Part shown: positions 21,218 through 32,837 of the stretch, piece by piece | Layout of the letters: every line of letters starts with the position of its first letter | Position numbering within the stretch: the stretch's first letter is position 1 | Assembly: GCF_902712995.1 (NCBI RefSeq) | Contig: NZ_CACTIB010000008.1 | Location: forward strand, 186,001 to 250,000 | Direction of reading: 5' to 3' | Length of the DNA: 64,000 nt | Source of the DNA: Candidatus Mycoplasma haematohominis | GTDB taxonomy: Bacteria > Bacillota_I > Bacilli_A > Mycoplasmatales > Mycoplasmoidaceae | Notes under the pieces: model-generated | What the model was told of the DNA's origin: nothing | The model's database searches: none | The model's input: the letters and a program-made list of their open reading frames with translations, nothing else | Made by a program: the position numbers and the translations under genes

Positions 21218-24200
21218 ATGGCGATAGTAAATAAAACACAAGTTTCAAGTACAAAAATACATCCGACTTCTACTGATAGAAGTAAATTTGTGAATGCAAA
21301 TGAATTTACAGTTAAAGGATTGCAGATAAGTTTAGCTTCTCCTGAATATATTAGATCTTTATCAAAAGGAGAAGTTACGACTTTTGAAACTATTAATTAC
21401 AAATCTCTTAAGCCAGAAAAGAATGGTCTTTTCTGTGAAGCAATTTTTGGCCCTATAAAAGATTATGAGTGTTCTTGTGGTAAGTACAAACAGGTTAAAT
21501 ATAAAGGCAAGAGATGTGAGAAATGCAAAGTATGTATTACTCAGTCATTAGTTAGAAGGGATTGGATGGGTCATATCGAGTTGGCTTGTCCTGTTGCTCA
21601 TATTTGGATGATTAAAGAGTTGCCTTTGCCTGCGAAAATTTCTTTGATATTGGGTATCAAATATAAGAATGTTGAGGAAGTTGTTTACTTTAATAATTAC
21701 ATTGTTCTTGATTCTGGGACATCCCAAGTAGAAGATAAGCCTTTATTTAATGAATTGGAGATTATTGATGTTTCAGGATCAAAAGCTTCTGCGCCTTCTT
21801 TAGCTAAGTTGAGAAGCCTGCTTAGAAATATTTATGAAGGAATTTCTAAGGAAAATCCAACTAATTATCACATGAATATGGATTATCAACAAGGTAGAGC
21901 TTATTACAAAGCATTGACAAATTCCAATCTGCCTTTCTCAATTATGGATATGTTTGAATATCTTGAAAAGCATACTGGTCTTAGAGTTGGTATTGGTGCA
22001 GAAGCGATTTATGAGCTACTTAAGAAAATCGATCTTGAATCTTTAGAGTTTAAGTTGACTAAGGAGTTGAACGCAAGTTCTCAAATAAATTATTCTGATC
22101 CTAAGGTTAGAAAAATATTAGCTAGATTGCAAGTAGTTAGATGATTTAGAGAATCTGGAAACAGACCAGAGTGAATGATTCTTAAGGTTATCCCTGTTAT
22201 CCCTCCTAATTTAAGACCTATTATTCAGTTGGAAGGTGGTAGATTTACTGCTTCAGATATCAATACTTTCTATAGAAGAATTATTGTTAGAAACGATAGA
22301 TTGGCAAGAATTCTTAAGTTAAACGTTGCTCATATTATTGCTAATAATGAGAAAAGAATGTTGCAAGAGGCTGTAGATTCATTGATTGATAATGCGGGTA
22401 GAAAAAAACCTTTAACTGCTAAAGACAAGCATCCTCTTAAATCTATTACTGATCATTTGAAAGGTAAGCAAGGATTGTTTAGACAGAACTTGCTTGGTAA
22501 AAGGGTTGACTACTCTGGTAGGTCAGTAATTGTTGTTGGTCCTGAGCTGAAGATGTACCAAGTAGGATTGCCTATTCTGTTAATTCTTTCTTTATTTAAA
22601 CCTTTTATTATTGGTGAATTAATAAGAAAAGTTGATGATCTTGGGAATGAATGCATGCCAATCGCGCCTAATATAAAAACTGCTGCTAAGATGATTTCTG
22701 AACAATCAGATGAGATTTGACCTGTCGTTCATAAAGTTATTAAAGAGAGACCAGTTCTTCTAAACCGTGCTCCTACTCTTCACAGATTGGGTATTCAGGC
22801 TTTTGAACCTATATTGGTTGAGGGTAAAGCTATTTGTTTGCATCCTCTTGTAACTACTGCTTTTAACGCTGACTTTGACGGTGACCAAATGGCTGTTCAC
22901 CTGCCTTTGTCTAAGGAGGCTATTCATGAAGCAAGGTCTGTTTTATTGGCTCCTTGACAAGTTCTAGGGCCTAAGGATAGTAAGCCTATTGTTACTCCTT
23001 CTCAAGATATGGTTTTAGGTATTTATCATTTGACCACTGAAGATAAGTCAGGAAAAGGTAGTGGTACTATGTTTGCTACTCCTTTAGAGGCAATTGTTGC
23101 TTATCAAATGGAAAAAGTGGAACTTCATTCTGTGGTATTTATTCCTACAAGTAGTTTCCCTCAAAGAAAATTCCCTAAGAGCGGAGTGGTGATGACAACT
23201 ATTGGAAAGATTATTTTCAATCAGATCTTGCCTGACACTTACAAGTATGTGACTGAAAGCAAGAATATGTCTGTGAATGAGAACGATATTTTGACTGGTC
23301 CTGTTGATAGAGAGTCAGCTTTAGCTTCTTATGTTGATAAAGATCCTTTCGACAAGGGAGTTATTAGTTCTTTGATTGAAGATCTTCATGACAACTACAC
23401 ATGCGTTGAATTGGCTCCTGTTTTAGATGAAATTAAGAATTTAGGATTTGAATATTCAACCCATTCATGTACTACTATTTCAGCTTTTGATGTTCCGCAG
23501 TTTACAGAAAAATATGCTCTTATTGAGGAGGCTGATCTTGAGGTTGAGAAACAAAAACAATACCTTAAAAAAGGTTTGATTACTAATGATGAGAAATATA
23601 AAAATGTTGTTTCTATTTGATCTAAGGTAAAAGATAAGGTTTCTGATCATATTAAGACTGCTCTTAATAGCGCAGAATTCAAAAATAATCCAATTATTAT
23701 CATGGCGAGATCTGGTGCTAGGGGTAATATTTCAAACTTTATTCAGTTGTCAGGTATGAGGGGGTTAATGAACAGATCATATAACTATGATCAGAACTTG
23801 GATGCTAAGGTTATTCACGATATTATTGAGGTTCCTATTAAGAGATCTTTCATAGAGGGTTTAACTGTTATTGAATACTTCAATTCTTCATATGGTGCGA
23901 GAAAGGGTATGACAGATACAGCGATGAAAACATCTAAATCAGGTTATATGACTAGAAAACTTGTGGATGCTGCTCAAGAGGTAATAGTTAAGTCTGAGGA
24001 TTGTGGATGTAATAAGGGATTGTTTATTGAGGCGATTATTGATGATGCTCAGAATTTCCCAATCAAAACTCTTCAAGAAAGAATTATGTATAAATGCGCT
24101 TATACAGATATAGTTCATCCAGAAACAGGGGAGATAATTGTTGCTGCAAATGAGCCGATTACAGCTGATTTAGCTAATAAGGTTGCTGAAGCTGGAATTA

Positions 24201-25153
24201 CAAGAGTACAAGTTAGATCTGTTCTGCATTGTAGACAGCAACAAGGTGTCTGTCAGAGATGTTTTGGATTTGATTTAACAACCAAGAAACTAATAGATGT
24301 AGGCGCTGCTGTTGGGGTTATTTCAGCTCAATCAGTTGGTGAGCCAGCTATTCAGCTTACCATGAGAACTTTCCACTCTGGTGGTGTTGCCGGCGAGGCT
24401 AATATTACCCAAGGTTTTGAAAGATTGAAAAGATTATTGGAAATTGTTACTCCTAAAAAATGAGAACAGTCAGTTATTAGCGAGATTGCAGGAATAGTTC
24501 ATAACATTGAGATTACTGAAGGAGAGAAGGTGATAACTGTTAAGAATGATATAGATACCAGAGAGTATGCAATCGATTTGAACTTGCCTGTGTTGGTAGA
24601 AGTAGGTCAGAGGGTTGAGTTGGGTCAAAGACTTTGTGATGGCTGCGTAGACTTGAAAAAACTTCTTGAAGTGTTGGGCATTGATGCTGTTAGAAGTTAC
24701 ATTGTTCAAGAAGTTCAGAAAGTTTATTGGATTCAAGGTATTGATATTTCTGAAAAGTACATTGAAATTATCGTTAGACAGTTGACTTCAAAAATGAAAG
24801 TTCTTTCACCTAATGATTCAAAGTGGGTTATGAATGAAATTGTCGATTACACAGTGTTTGTTCAAGAGTGCACCAAGTTACTGCTAGATAATAAAACTCC
24901 TCCTATAGGCGTGAATATTATTTTTGGTCTAGAGGAAGCGCCAGAAAAAACAAACTCTTTCTTAGCTGCTGCTTCTTTCCAAGATACTAAGAAGATTTTG
25001 ACCGATGCTTCAGTGAAAGGTCAAATTGACTATCTAAGATCTTTAAAAGAAAACATTATGGTTGGGAACTTAATTCCTGCTGGAACAGGTTTAAAAACTC
25101 CAGATGAAATAGTTACTGATCCAAACTCCTTTAGTAGTCTGTTTAATTACTAA
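21218..25153 (+). CDS. rpoC: RNA polymerase beta' subunit
   Basis: 1311 residues in one code-4 frame. The N-terminal zinc site is intact (CSCGKYKQ...CEKCKVC), and the catalytic magnesium motif NADFDGDQMAVH is at about residue 549. Further conserved blocks: LLGKRVDYSGRSVIVVGPEL, RPVLLNRAPTLHRLGIQAF, the trigger-loop region MARSGARGN...MRGLM, and GVISAQSVGEPAIQLTMRTFH. Ordinary length for mollicutes. Forms the rpoBC pair; ruvX starts 22 bases after its stop. Confidence 0.97.
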
Positions 25154-25175
25154 TTGACGGTTTTTCCAGGTCGTA

Positions 25176-25631
25176 ATGAGAGTCCTTGGAATAGATGTAG
25201 GAAGAAATAAGACTGGTTTGGCAATTTCTAGTGAGGAATTAGAGTTGATTACTCCTCTTAGAAAAATTGAAGTAAAGTTGGAACATTGCCCAGATAAGTG
25301 ATTTGATGAATTGATTTATATTCTTAAAAAGCGTAGTTATGAAGTTCATGAGATAGATAAAGTGGTCATTGGAAGCTGGGAAGATAATGATTACAGAAAT
25401 GTAGAGATGAAGAGATTAGTGAAATTGGCTATTAAGATGATAGAAGCTAAAACAGATTGAAAAGTTATATTGGTTAGAGAAACTAACACTACTGTAGAAA
25501 GTAGAAGAATTTTGAAAGAGTTGGGAATAAGCAAAAATAGCTCTCTACATTCAATAGATTCATATGCTGCTTTTCTATTACTGATAGATTACTTTGAGTT
25601 AGTAAAGCCTAGACAAGAAGATAAAAAATAA
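25176..25631 (+). CDS. ruvX: RuvX/YqgF, RNase H-fold nuclease
   Basis: 151 residues, usual length. The family acts in 16S rRNA 5' processing and is also described as a putative Holliday junction resolvase. N-terminal GIDVGRNKTGLAIS carries the first catalytic Asp (family GIDxGxxRIGLA). The ...VRETNTTVESRRIL block aligns with the family DERLTT..A..xL and retains the Glu though not the preceding Asp. The last Asp is in IDSYAAFLLL. Two TGA codons are Trp. ATG chosen because it gives the canonical MRVLGID start. Confidence 0.85.
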
Positions 25632-25640
25632 TTCAGGAGA

Positions 25641-26831
25641 ATGAAGATATTGAATGTTAAGGAAGATGGAGGCCATTTTATAGTCAGCATAGAGGCTGAT
25701 TCAGAAAAGAGTCAGGCTATTTATGCTAGCCATATTGTTAATGTTGCGAAGAAGATATCTGTGCCTGGCTTTAGAAAAGGACATGCCCCTATTGATATGG
25801 TTATTAGTTATTTAAAAAATAGAGACAGATTAAAAGATGAGTTGCATAGAGTTGTTAACAGAATAATAGATTCTTCTGTTAGAGAGATTGCGACTGAAGA
25901 CAAAGAATTAGATGAAAAGATTTTTGGTTTTCCAATTAAGAGCGAAATAACTGAATTTAATCAGCAGACTTGAAAAATGGTGTTTGATGTTACTTTTGAA
26001 AAGATGCCATCAGTGGAACTGCATGATTATTCTGAAATTGTAACTTTTTTTGAGTATATGGAAAATTCTGAAGATCTTTGCCTTGTTTCCTGCAAGGATG
26101 ATGAAGTAACAAAAGATAGTGTTGTTTTTGTATCTTTGGTAGCTAAGAACTCTAAAGGAGAAGTCTTAGGCGAATATACCTATGATATTTTGAGGTTGGA
26201 TTTGTCTACAACAAAACAGAAGCGTGAAATAGTGGATGCTATTATTGGATCTAAAGTAGGGGATAAGAAAAATGTGAAAGTAGCTTTTGGCGAGGATGAG
26301 GTTGATTTTACTATCTCAATTGTTGAGAATAATAGGAAATCTGATATAGAGAAGGCATTTCAAGAACTTAAATTTGATTCTTCGGTAACGGTTGAAGAAT
26401 TTGCCGCAGAAGTTAAGAGCAGCAGTTTAGAGTACAACGGGGTTGTTAGACATAGGGATATTCTTAGGTGGTTGTTTTCTCATAAATTGGAACCTTTTCC
26501 AGTGGAGAATATAAGAAGAGAAGCGTATAAAACTTATAACCAGTTATCAAGGAATCCAGGAAATAAAGTTACATTTCAAATGGTTTTTATTGATCATGTT
26601 CATAATTTAACTTCTTCTTTGGTTCTTAAAGCTGTTGCTGAAAGAGAGAAAATAACAGTCGCAGAAGAAGATAAAGGTGCATTTGCTAAACATATTGAAG
26701 AGAATCCTTGAATATATGGTTATAAAAAAGTAGAGAGCGTATTTAATTGTCAGGAAGAAGTTCTTCAAGAATTTATCCTGCAATTTAAGGTTTTTAGGCT
26801 TTTGGATCAAAGGTTAAAATTTAGCAATTAA
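25641..26831 (+). CDS. tig: Trigger factor
   Basis: 396 residues. Ribosome-associated folding chaperone. The ribosome-binding signature GFRKGHAP is present near residue 52, followed by a PPIase-region segment (about 150-235) that is shortened and weakly conserved, and the helical C-terminal arms. Two TGA codons are Trp. A GGAG Shine-Dalgarno-like site lies just before the ATG (CAGGAGAATG), one of the few in this window. Located between ruvX and lon. Confidence 0.9.
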
Positions 26832-26880
26832 TTTGATCATTTGCTAAAATAATCCCAAAAAGTAGATTTTGTATGCGGTT

Positions 26881-29286
26881 ATGCCTGAATGTTTGCCTAC
26901 AATCATCCTGTCGGATGATGTTGTTTTTCCCAATATACAGAGGGAATTAGAAATATGTAAGGCTTACAACATTGATGCTGTCAGATTATCTTTGGAGAAA
27001 TATGGTGGCAGGCTGTTGATAACTTCAACCAAAAAGTTAAAGACTTCTAATTTAGAGAAAGGCGATGTTCTTGATATAGGTGTTGTTTGTGATGTTTTAT
27101 CTTTAGAGGAGTTTAGGGAGGCCGGAGGAAGTAGAACTGTTTTAGTAATTCGCGGTTTAAGCAGAGCAAAGATTTCTTCTTGCGAGTCTAAAGTTGTTGA
27201 AGTCGGCGGAGAAAAAGGAGTTGGTGTTTGATTTTCGGAATGTAGATTAGTTAGAACCAGGCAACCAAACAGGAATAAGTGCAAAACAGCCATTTTAAAA
27301 GTATTTAGAAAGCAAGGTCTTTCTTTGTCCAAAGATGAGGATAAGACAAGAATATTAGTAAAGCTTTTGAGAGATAGTAGTGGAGATTTAGAGCAGATAA
27401 TAGACAAAATTGCGGATGCTTGAGAGAAGGATCGAAAGGGTGTTTTAGAAGCTAAAAAGTTTCTTTTGTGCGATCCTGATCTATTCAATAGGTTGAATTT
27501 GATGCTTTCTATAGAGGGAAAAAAGAATAAGAGAGGAATAAATATTTTTGATTTGCCAACTGGTGATGATGTGCAGGCGATTATTGAAGACAAAATTTCT
27601 AAAAGAGTTACCAGGAATATAAGTAGACAGCAAAAAGAGTTTTACCTTAGAGAGAAATTAAGAGTTATTAAAGAAGAGCTAGGAGATTCTTCTTCAAAAG
27701 AAATAGAGGTTAAGAGAATAAGAGGTTTATTGGAGAAAGGTCATTTTCCTCCCAATGTAATAGAAAAGGCTAGGGAAGAATTGCAGAGGTTTGAGATGTG
27801 TTCTTCTTATTCAAACGAAGCTACTGTTATTAGAAGTTATTTAGATTGATTGTTGAATCTTCCTTGAATGTATGTTTCTCAAGATGAGACAGATCTTAAA
27901 AAGGTTCAGAAAACTTTGAATGATAGTCATTTTGGGTTGGAAAAAATTAAGGACAGGATTATTGAGTTTTTAGCTGTTAAGAAGAAATCTAAGCAAGAAA
28001 CAGGAACCATAATTTGTTTTGTAGGGCCTCCTGGGGTTGGAAAAACATCTTTGGCTCACTCGATAGCTAAAGCTTTAAAAAAGAGATTTGTGAAGATTTC
28101 TCTTGGAGGTTTGTATGACGAGTCAGAAATTAGAGGACACAGAAGAACTTATGTGGCTTCTATGCCTGGAAAAATTATTAGAGGTTTAAGACAAGCAAAA
28201 GTTAAGAACCCTGTTTTTTTGTTAGATGAGATAGACAAGATTTCTGTTGGATACCATGGAGATCCTGTTCATGCACTTTTAGAGATTCTGGATCCCAAAC
28301 AAAATACTGAATTTAATGATCATTATTTGGAAGAGGATTTTGATCTATCTAAAGTTATGTTTATTGCGACTGCTAACTATGAAGAAAACATACCTGATCC
28401 TTTATGAGACAGGATGGAAGTAATTCATCTTAGAACCTATACTGAAAAAGAAAAGTTAAATATTGCTAAAGAACATGTTGTTCCTGATGTTCTTAATAGT
28501 GTGGGATTGGAAAAAGATGATTTGCAGTTTACTGATGAAGCTTTGTTGTTCATTATTCAGAGATATACCAGAGAAGCAGGAGTTAGAAATCTTAAGAAAA
28601 ATATTGAAAAAATAGCTAGAAAAGTTGTTAAGGAATTAGTAGTAGATAAGAACAAAGTATCTGTTATTACTCCTGTAGAGGTAAGGACTTACCTTGACTA
28701 TGAGATATATGATGTGACTAAAAAGGACGATGAGAGTATTCCTGGAGTGGTTAATGGTATGGCGTATACAGATTTTGGAGGAGACTTATTGCCTATAGAA
28801 GTCAATCATACAGCAGGAAAGGGAGGACTTTCTTTGACTGGTAATTTGAAGGATACTATGAAGGAATCTGCAAATGTAGCTTTAGCTTATGTTAGAGCTA
28901 ATGAAGAATTATTTGGTCTTAAGAATCAAGAGATAGATTGAAATAATATAGACATTAATTTGCATGTTCCTACCGGAGGTGTTCCTAAAGATGGTCCATC
29001 AGCTGGAGTTACTATTACAACAGCTCTTATTTCTTCTTTTTTGAATAAACCAGTTTCTTCAAAAATTGCAATGACTGGAGAAATTACTTTGCGTGGAAAA
29101 GTGCTGCCTATTGGTGGTTTAAAAGAAAAGGTAATATCGGCTGTTAGAGGGGGCGTAGATACTATCTTCTATCCTGATGAAAATACTAAGAATTTAAGCG
29201 ATATTCCTGATGATGTTAAGGAGAAAGTTGAGTTTATTCCTGTTAAACATTACACTGAAATGTTTGAAAAGATTTTCGTAAAATAG
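26881..29286 (+). CDS. lon: Lon protease
   Basis: 801 residues from the ATG at 26881 (an in-frame TTG at 26869 would add four). ATP-dependent serine protease for damaged proteins. N-terminal LPTIILSDDVVFPNI fits the Lon substrate-binding domain start. AAA+ domain: Walker A GPPGVGKTS, Walker B VFLLDEIDKI, sensor IATANYEENIPDPL. Proteolytic domain: catalytic Ser in GVPKDGPSAGVTI and catalytic Lys in LPIGGLKEKVISAVR. Six TGA codons are Trp. Its stop codon overlaps the 3' end of the oppositely oriented RNase P RNA. Confidence 0.96.
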
Positions 29287-29649
29287 CCAATATTAGGCTT
29301 AGTAAGCCTTATTTTGTCTAAGGTTGATAATTAATCTAATACTTAGAAAGTATTTCCTATCTCCATTTATTTCTTTCGATAGAACTCCCTGACCGTAATT
29401 TAGGTTTCTTCCTGAAGGGGTTTACCGCGTTTCACCTATATGTTTCCATATAGCTCGTCTCTGTGGCACTTTACAAGAATAAGGTAGTAGTTTCCCTTAG
29501 CCTTATCCTCGCCATCACTTTTTCAAGCGTCAGACTTTATTTTTTATGTGTCTGCATCAACACTACAGCCATTTCAGGACTGTGGAAGTAAGGACTTTCC
29601 TCTAACTTATAGAAATAAGCCAGCAATCAACACCTGCCTAGATATTGGC
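29286..29649 (-). ncRNA. rnpB: RNase P RNA
   Basis: Read leftward, the stretch has the conserved bacterial RNase P cores: AGAGGAAAGTCC near the 5' end, GTGCCACAGAGACGAG and GGTGAAACGCGGTAAACCCC in the middle, and ATTACGGTCAGGGAGTTC toward the 3' end. The terminal P1 helix is visible: GCCAATATCTAGG at the 5' end pairs with CCTAATATTGGC at the 3' end, which fixes both boundaries to within a few bases. Loops suggest the Bacillus (B) type. The 3' end touches the lon stop codon. A TATAAT (29658-29663) sits nine bases upstream of the 5' end. Confidence 0.93.
29295..29313 (+). terminator. Possible terminator hairpin for lon
   Basis: AGGCTTA-G-TAAGCCT is a perfect inverted repeat just after the lon stop and is followed by TATTTT. 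It lies inside the RNase P RNA gene on the other strand, so it may instead be only part of that RNA's 3' structure. Confidence 0.35.
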
Positions 29650-29657
29650 AATATAAA

Positions 29658-29663
29658 ATTATA
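29658..29663 (-). promoter_or_regulatory. Probable -10 box for rnpB
   Basis: TATAAT on the leftward strand, nine bases before the P1-defined 5' end of RNase P RNA. No clear -35 box. It falls between the trmD stop and rnpB, so rnpB probably has its own start rather than depending on read-through. Confidence 0.5.
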
Positions 29664-29695
29664 TTTACAAAAAAAATGTATTCTTTTAAAGAGAA

Positions 29696-30394
29696 TTAGG
29701 AGTTTTTATATTTCAAATTTTTTCTTTTTTTATCTATATACTTGTTGTACAGATCAGGCCTTTTTTCTTTGGTAATTCTTTCTTGCTCTCTTAATCTGAA
29801 TTTTTCTATTTCTTTGTGATTTCCATTTAGATATATGTCAGGAACTTTGTGACCATCAAATTCTTGAGGTCTTGTATAAACTGGAAAATCTAGTAGATCA
29901 CAATCAAAGGATTCTGTTTGTAAGGATTCTTGATTTATTACATTAGGAACTAGTCTAGTTATGCTATCTAGCAATACCATTGCTCCGAGTTCTCCAGAAG
30001 TTAATACGTAGTCGCCAATTGATATTTCTTGTGAAATATAGTTCTCTATTCTGGCATCTATGCCCTCATAGTGACCGCATATCATCACTATATGTTTATG
30101 CTTAACTAAATCTTTTATTAGAGATTGTTTTAGGGTAGTACCTGTTGGTGTTAACAAAACTATATGTTTGTCTAGTAATTGATGTTCTTTTAAAGCTTCA
30201 ACTATTGGTTCTATTTTTAAAACCATTCCTGATTTTCCTCCGTATGCATAGTCATCAACTTGTTGTCATGGCTTCTTTCTTATGTTTATTACTTCTATCT
30301 CTATTAAACCTTTCTTAGAGGCTTTTTGTATTATGGAGCTATTTATATAACTCTCTAATGAAGATGGAAAGATAGTAAGAATAGTGAATTTCAC
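29696..30394 (-). CDS. trmD: tRNA (guanine-N1)-methyltransferase TrmD
   Basis: 232 residues. Methylates G37 in tRNAs to prevent frameshifting. N-terminal MKFTILTIFPS and the trefoil-knot SAM site are clear: YGGKSGMVLKIEP, LLTPTGTTLKQ, ICGHYEGIDARI, and ISIGDYVLTSGELGAMVLLD. One TGA is Trp. GTG start overlaps the last base of rplS. Part of the conserved rpsP-rplS-trmD group, though rimM, usually between rpsP and trmD, is absent. Confidence 0.95.
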
Positions 30395-30783
30395 TACTCT
30401 TTTTCTGTTTTCGATTTGACAGGTATTCTTTTTCTCATTCTTCTTAGCCTTTCAGTTAATCCTCTGTAGTTTCTTAAGTAGTAAAGGTTCGCCCTTCTTG
30501 TTCTAGCTAGATTATCTATTTTTATTTCTTCTATTAAAGGAGAGTGCAAGAAAAATCTTTTCTCTATTCAAAATTCGTCTAATTTTTTTCTTAATAGAAC
30601 ATTATGTGTAATTCTTTTTTTGTGATGATTGCTTATTACTATTCCCTGAAACTTTTGAATCCTAGATTTTTTACCTTCTGTGATTCTTTCTGATACAGTG
30701 ATTGTGTATCCCGATCTTATTTCAGGAATACCTTCTTTGAATTGAAAAGCGCTTATGTAGCTATTTAATTCCTCTTTGTTCAT
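30394..30783 (-). CDS. rplS: Ribosomal protein L19
   Basis: 129 residues. Conserved block RIQKFQGIVISNHHKKR near the centre and the C-terminal LARTRRANLYYLRNYRGLTERLR segment (an L19 hallmark, family RAKLYYLR...GKAARIKE). Located at the 30S-50S interface. One TGA is Trp. Single-base overlaps with rpsP before it and trmD after it show translational coupling. Confidence 0.94.
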
Positions 30784-31022
30784 TAATTATTAGCTTCAGT
30801 GATTTTTTTATGAAGACTCTTAACTATATTTGTAGGCTGCGCCCCAGTTGAAAGATATTTAGAATACTTCTCCAAATCTAGTTTTATGTCCTTGCTGAAT
30901 GGATTGTATGTTCCTAATAGATCCAAATAGGCTCCATCTCTTTTTTTTCTGGAATCTATAAGAACTATTCTATAAATAGGTAATGCTTTCCTTCCTCCTC
31001 TTGAAAGTCTTATTTTCAACAT
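30783..31022 (-). CDS. rpsP: Ribosomal protein S16
   Basis: 79 residues with the family start MLKIRLSRGGRKALPIYRIV, followed by DSRKKRDGAYLDLLGTYNP. Standard length and fully conserved. First of the rpsP-rplS-trmD group, downstream of a block of membrane-protein genes. Confidence 0.96.
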   Translation of the reverse strand: MLKIRLSRGGRKALPIYRIVLIDSRKKRDGAYLDLLGTYNPFSKDIKLDLEKYSKYLSTGAQPTNIVKSLHKKITEANN

Positions 31023-31037
31023 AATTTCTAATAAATT

Positions 31038-31490
31038 TTATATCATTTGCGTTGTAAACATAAGCATATTCATTCTATATACATTTCTAACAAAAGCTAG
31101 TTTGAATAGGAAACTGATTGGTCATGAAATAGGATAAAGGGTATCTAAAAAAATTATGTATCTGAGAAATTGAGGAGATTTGTTGAATATATCTTTTAAA
31201 TATTGGTCTTTGTGTTTTGAGATTAATTCGCTAGCTTTTTTAGATAGTCTATAGAACCTTATATTCTTTAGAGTTCCTGTTATTGCCAAGATAATTGTCA
31301 CTAAGGGATATATAACTCACATGGCAAGCATAGAGTAGGAATGATTGATAGCTGCTATTTGTGCTACAGATAAAAGAACTATTATTCACAGCTCTATCTT
31401 CAATCATCTTCTGACTAATCTATCTTGTTTCTCTAGAAAGCCAAAAAATATGTATTTCCTGGTAATTGGATAGTTCTCACTGTTTATCAT
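31038..31490 (-). CDS. Hypothetical membrane protein
   Basis: 150 residues with four TGA codons as Trp. Two or three hydrophobic segments (about residues 36-50 and 55-75, and a weaker one at 115-130). N-terminus is charged (MINSENYPITRKYIFFGFLEKQ). Not recognised. Its ATG overlaps the end of the next upstream gene by seven bases and it is followed 15 bases later by rpsP, so it belongs to the leftward chain. General plan (short charged start, paired TM helices, charged tail) is shared with several neighbours between 31 and 35.5 kb. Confidence 0.65.
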
Positions 31491-32215
31491 TTTTTCTTTT
31501 GTTGTTCATTGTTATTTGTTGCTTCTTTCTCCTCTTCTTTAACTTCTGTTTTTTTCTCATCATTAGTTTCTTCTTTTTTCTCTTCAACATCTTCAGTTTT
31601 CTTTACAGGAGCTAAGTTTTCTTCTAATTCTTCTTCGAAAGAATTGAATTTACCCATAGCTAAAGAGTCTTCATATAAACCTTCTCTTATTAGAAAGCTA
31701 TAAAAAGGATCTGCAGCTATTTCTTCTTCGTCTGGAATTAATTCAAGACTACCTTTGATGATCATTTTTTTTACTTGTCATATTCTTAGAGTAAACATTC
31801 TGTACATAATTCAGAAGACGAACTTGATTGGAAATATTACAGGCCATAGAAAAGCATCTAAGACAATGATTATTCTTGTAAAGACTACTAAAGTTCTATA
31901 AGATTCTCCTAAGGCGTCTAATTTTTGAATATTGCTATATTCCTGCAAGGTCGTGTACAGGAGCATATTCCTTTTGTTGTTTTTGAAATAAATCACTAAA
32001 ACTATGATTACGTGAAGAATAAAGGCAATGGCGATTCAAGTAATTTGTGTATCAAATTTTTTAGCACAAACCAATAAGCCAATGGTCATACCTCACAGAT
32101 AGAGAATAGTCATTCACCACCCTCTTACTGTTCTTCTAAGTCGTTTAGTTAGGGGCTTAAGACTTTCTCATTCCTGGAGTGATTTATGGTGCTTTCTAAA
32201 AGTAAGGCCTGACAT
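31484..32215 (-). CDS. Membrane protein with acidic cytoplasmic tail
   Basis: 243 residues; TGA codons are Trp. Basic N-terminus, hydrophobic segments around residues 35-50, 58-78 and 110-135, then a highly charged tail from about residue 165 dominated by Glu and Lys (VEEKKEETNDEKKTEV... to a final Trp). No homologue recognised. The tail's low complexity is reminiscent of mycoplasma membrane proteins that interact with cytoplasmic partners, but that is only analogy. Four bases separate it from the gene upstream and it overlaps the gene downstream. Confidence 0.65.
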
Positions 32216-32219
32216 GTTG

Positions 32220-32417
32220 TTATGAAGTTCCAACACTCACTTCGTCCTTTTTAAAAATTGGTTTTTTCTCCTCTTTTTGTTCTCTAGAAAACACTATTTG
32301 ACCTTCTGATCCATTAGTTATGTTAGAAGCAGAGTTCTTAGTGTAAGAGCTTGATGCTAAACCAACTGCGGTAATTACAAGAATAACTATTGAACTTAGT
32401 AAAATTTCGAATTTCAT
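32220..32417 (-). CDS. Small membrane-anchored protein
   Basis: 65 residues: one N-terminal hydrophobic segment (EILLSSIVILVITAVGLASS) with no lipobox cysteine, followed by a polar Lys/Glu-rich domain. It looks like a signal-anchor protein. The ATG overlaps the TAA of the gene upstream (TAATG) and the stop is four bases before the next gene. Function unknown. Confidence 0.55.
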   Translation of the reverse strand: MKFEILLSSIVILVITAVGLASSSYTKNSASNITNGSEGQIVFSREQKEEKKPIFKKDEVSVGTS

Positions 32418-32833
32418 TAGTAAGTTGTGAATTTCTGTCTATATTTATCTCTTATTTCCTGGAAAATAAAGATAGTATGGTCTTCTAACTTATAGTATTT
32501 GTACCTTAGTGCTGCCTGAATTAAAGGTATAAAAGGCAGTAAATCTAAGAATGATAACAAAATTAAAATATTTCTGATTTTTAGTAGGTACTTTCTAGTA
32601 TCTTCTTCATCTTCTATTAGTAAAAAATTGGTTATTTCCTTAAATACAGGAAAGCTTTTGTATCAAGATAGAGCTGTTAAAAAAGCTAATATTCAGAATA
32701 GGAAAACTATAGGTGTTGCTTTGTCTTCTATAAATATTGCTACAAAGAAAAAAATTAACTTTACAAACTCCAGAAAACACCATCATTTGCACATCTCTCT
32801 ACTTTCATAGGAAGAAAATCTTTTGTTTTTCAC
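32417..32833 (-). CDS. Hypothetical membrane protein
   Basis: 138 residues from GTG at 32833, four bases after the preceding stop. Two hydrophobic pairs: FLEFVKLIFFFVAIFIE plus PIVFLFWILAFLTALSW, and ILILLSFLDLLPFIPLIQAA. The stretch KYLLKIRNILILLSFLDLL resembles, loosely, the motif before the last TM helix pair in the proteins at 55.7-57.3 kb. Several TGA as Trp. Not recognised as a known family. Confidence 0.6.
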
Positions 32834-32837
32834 TCAA

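Noticed and set aside
26964..27593. 209-residue leftward open frame inside lon
   Set aside because: It is antisense to a fully conserved Lon domain, has no recognisable motif, and arises from the codon pattern of the real gene.
31484..31996. Two independent small ORFs (acidic peptide and hydrophobic peptide)
   Set aside because: They are the same frame joined through TGA codons into one 243-residue protein starting at 32215.
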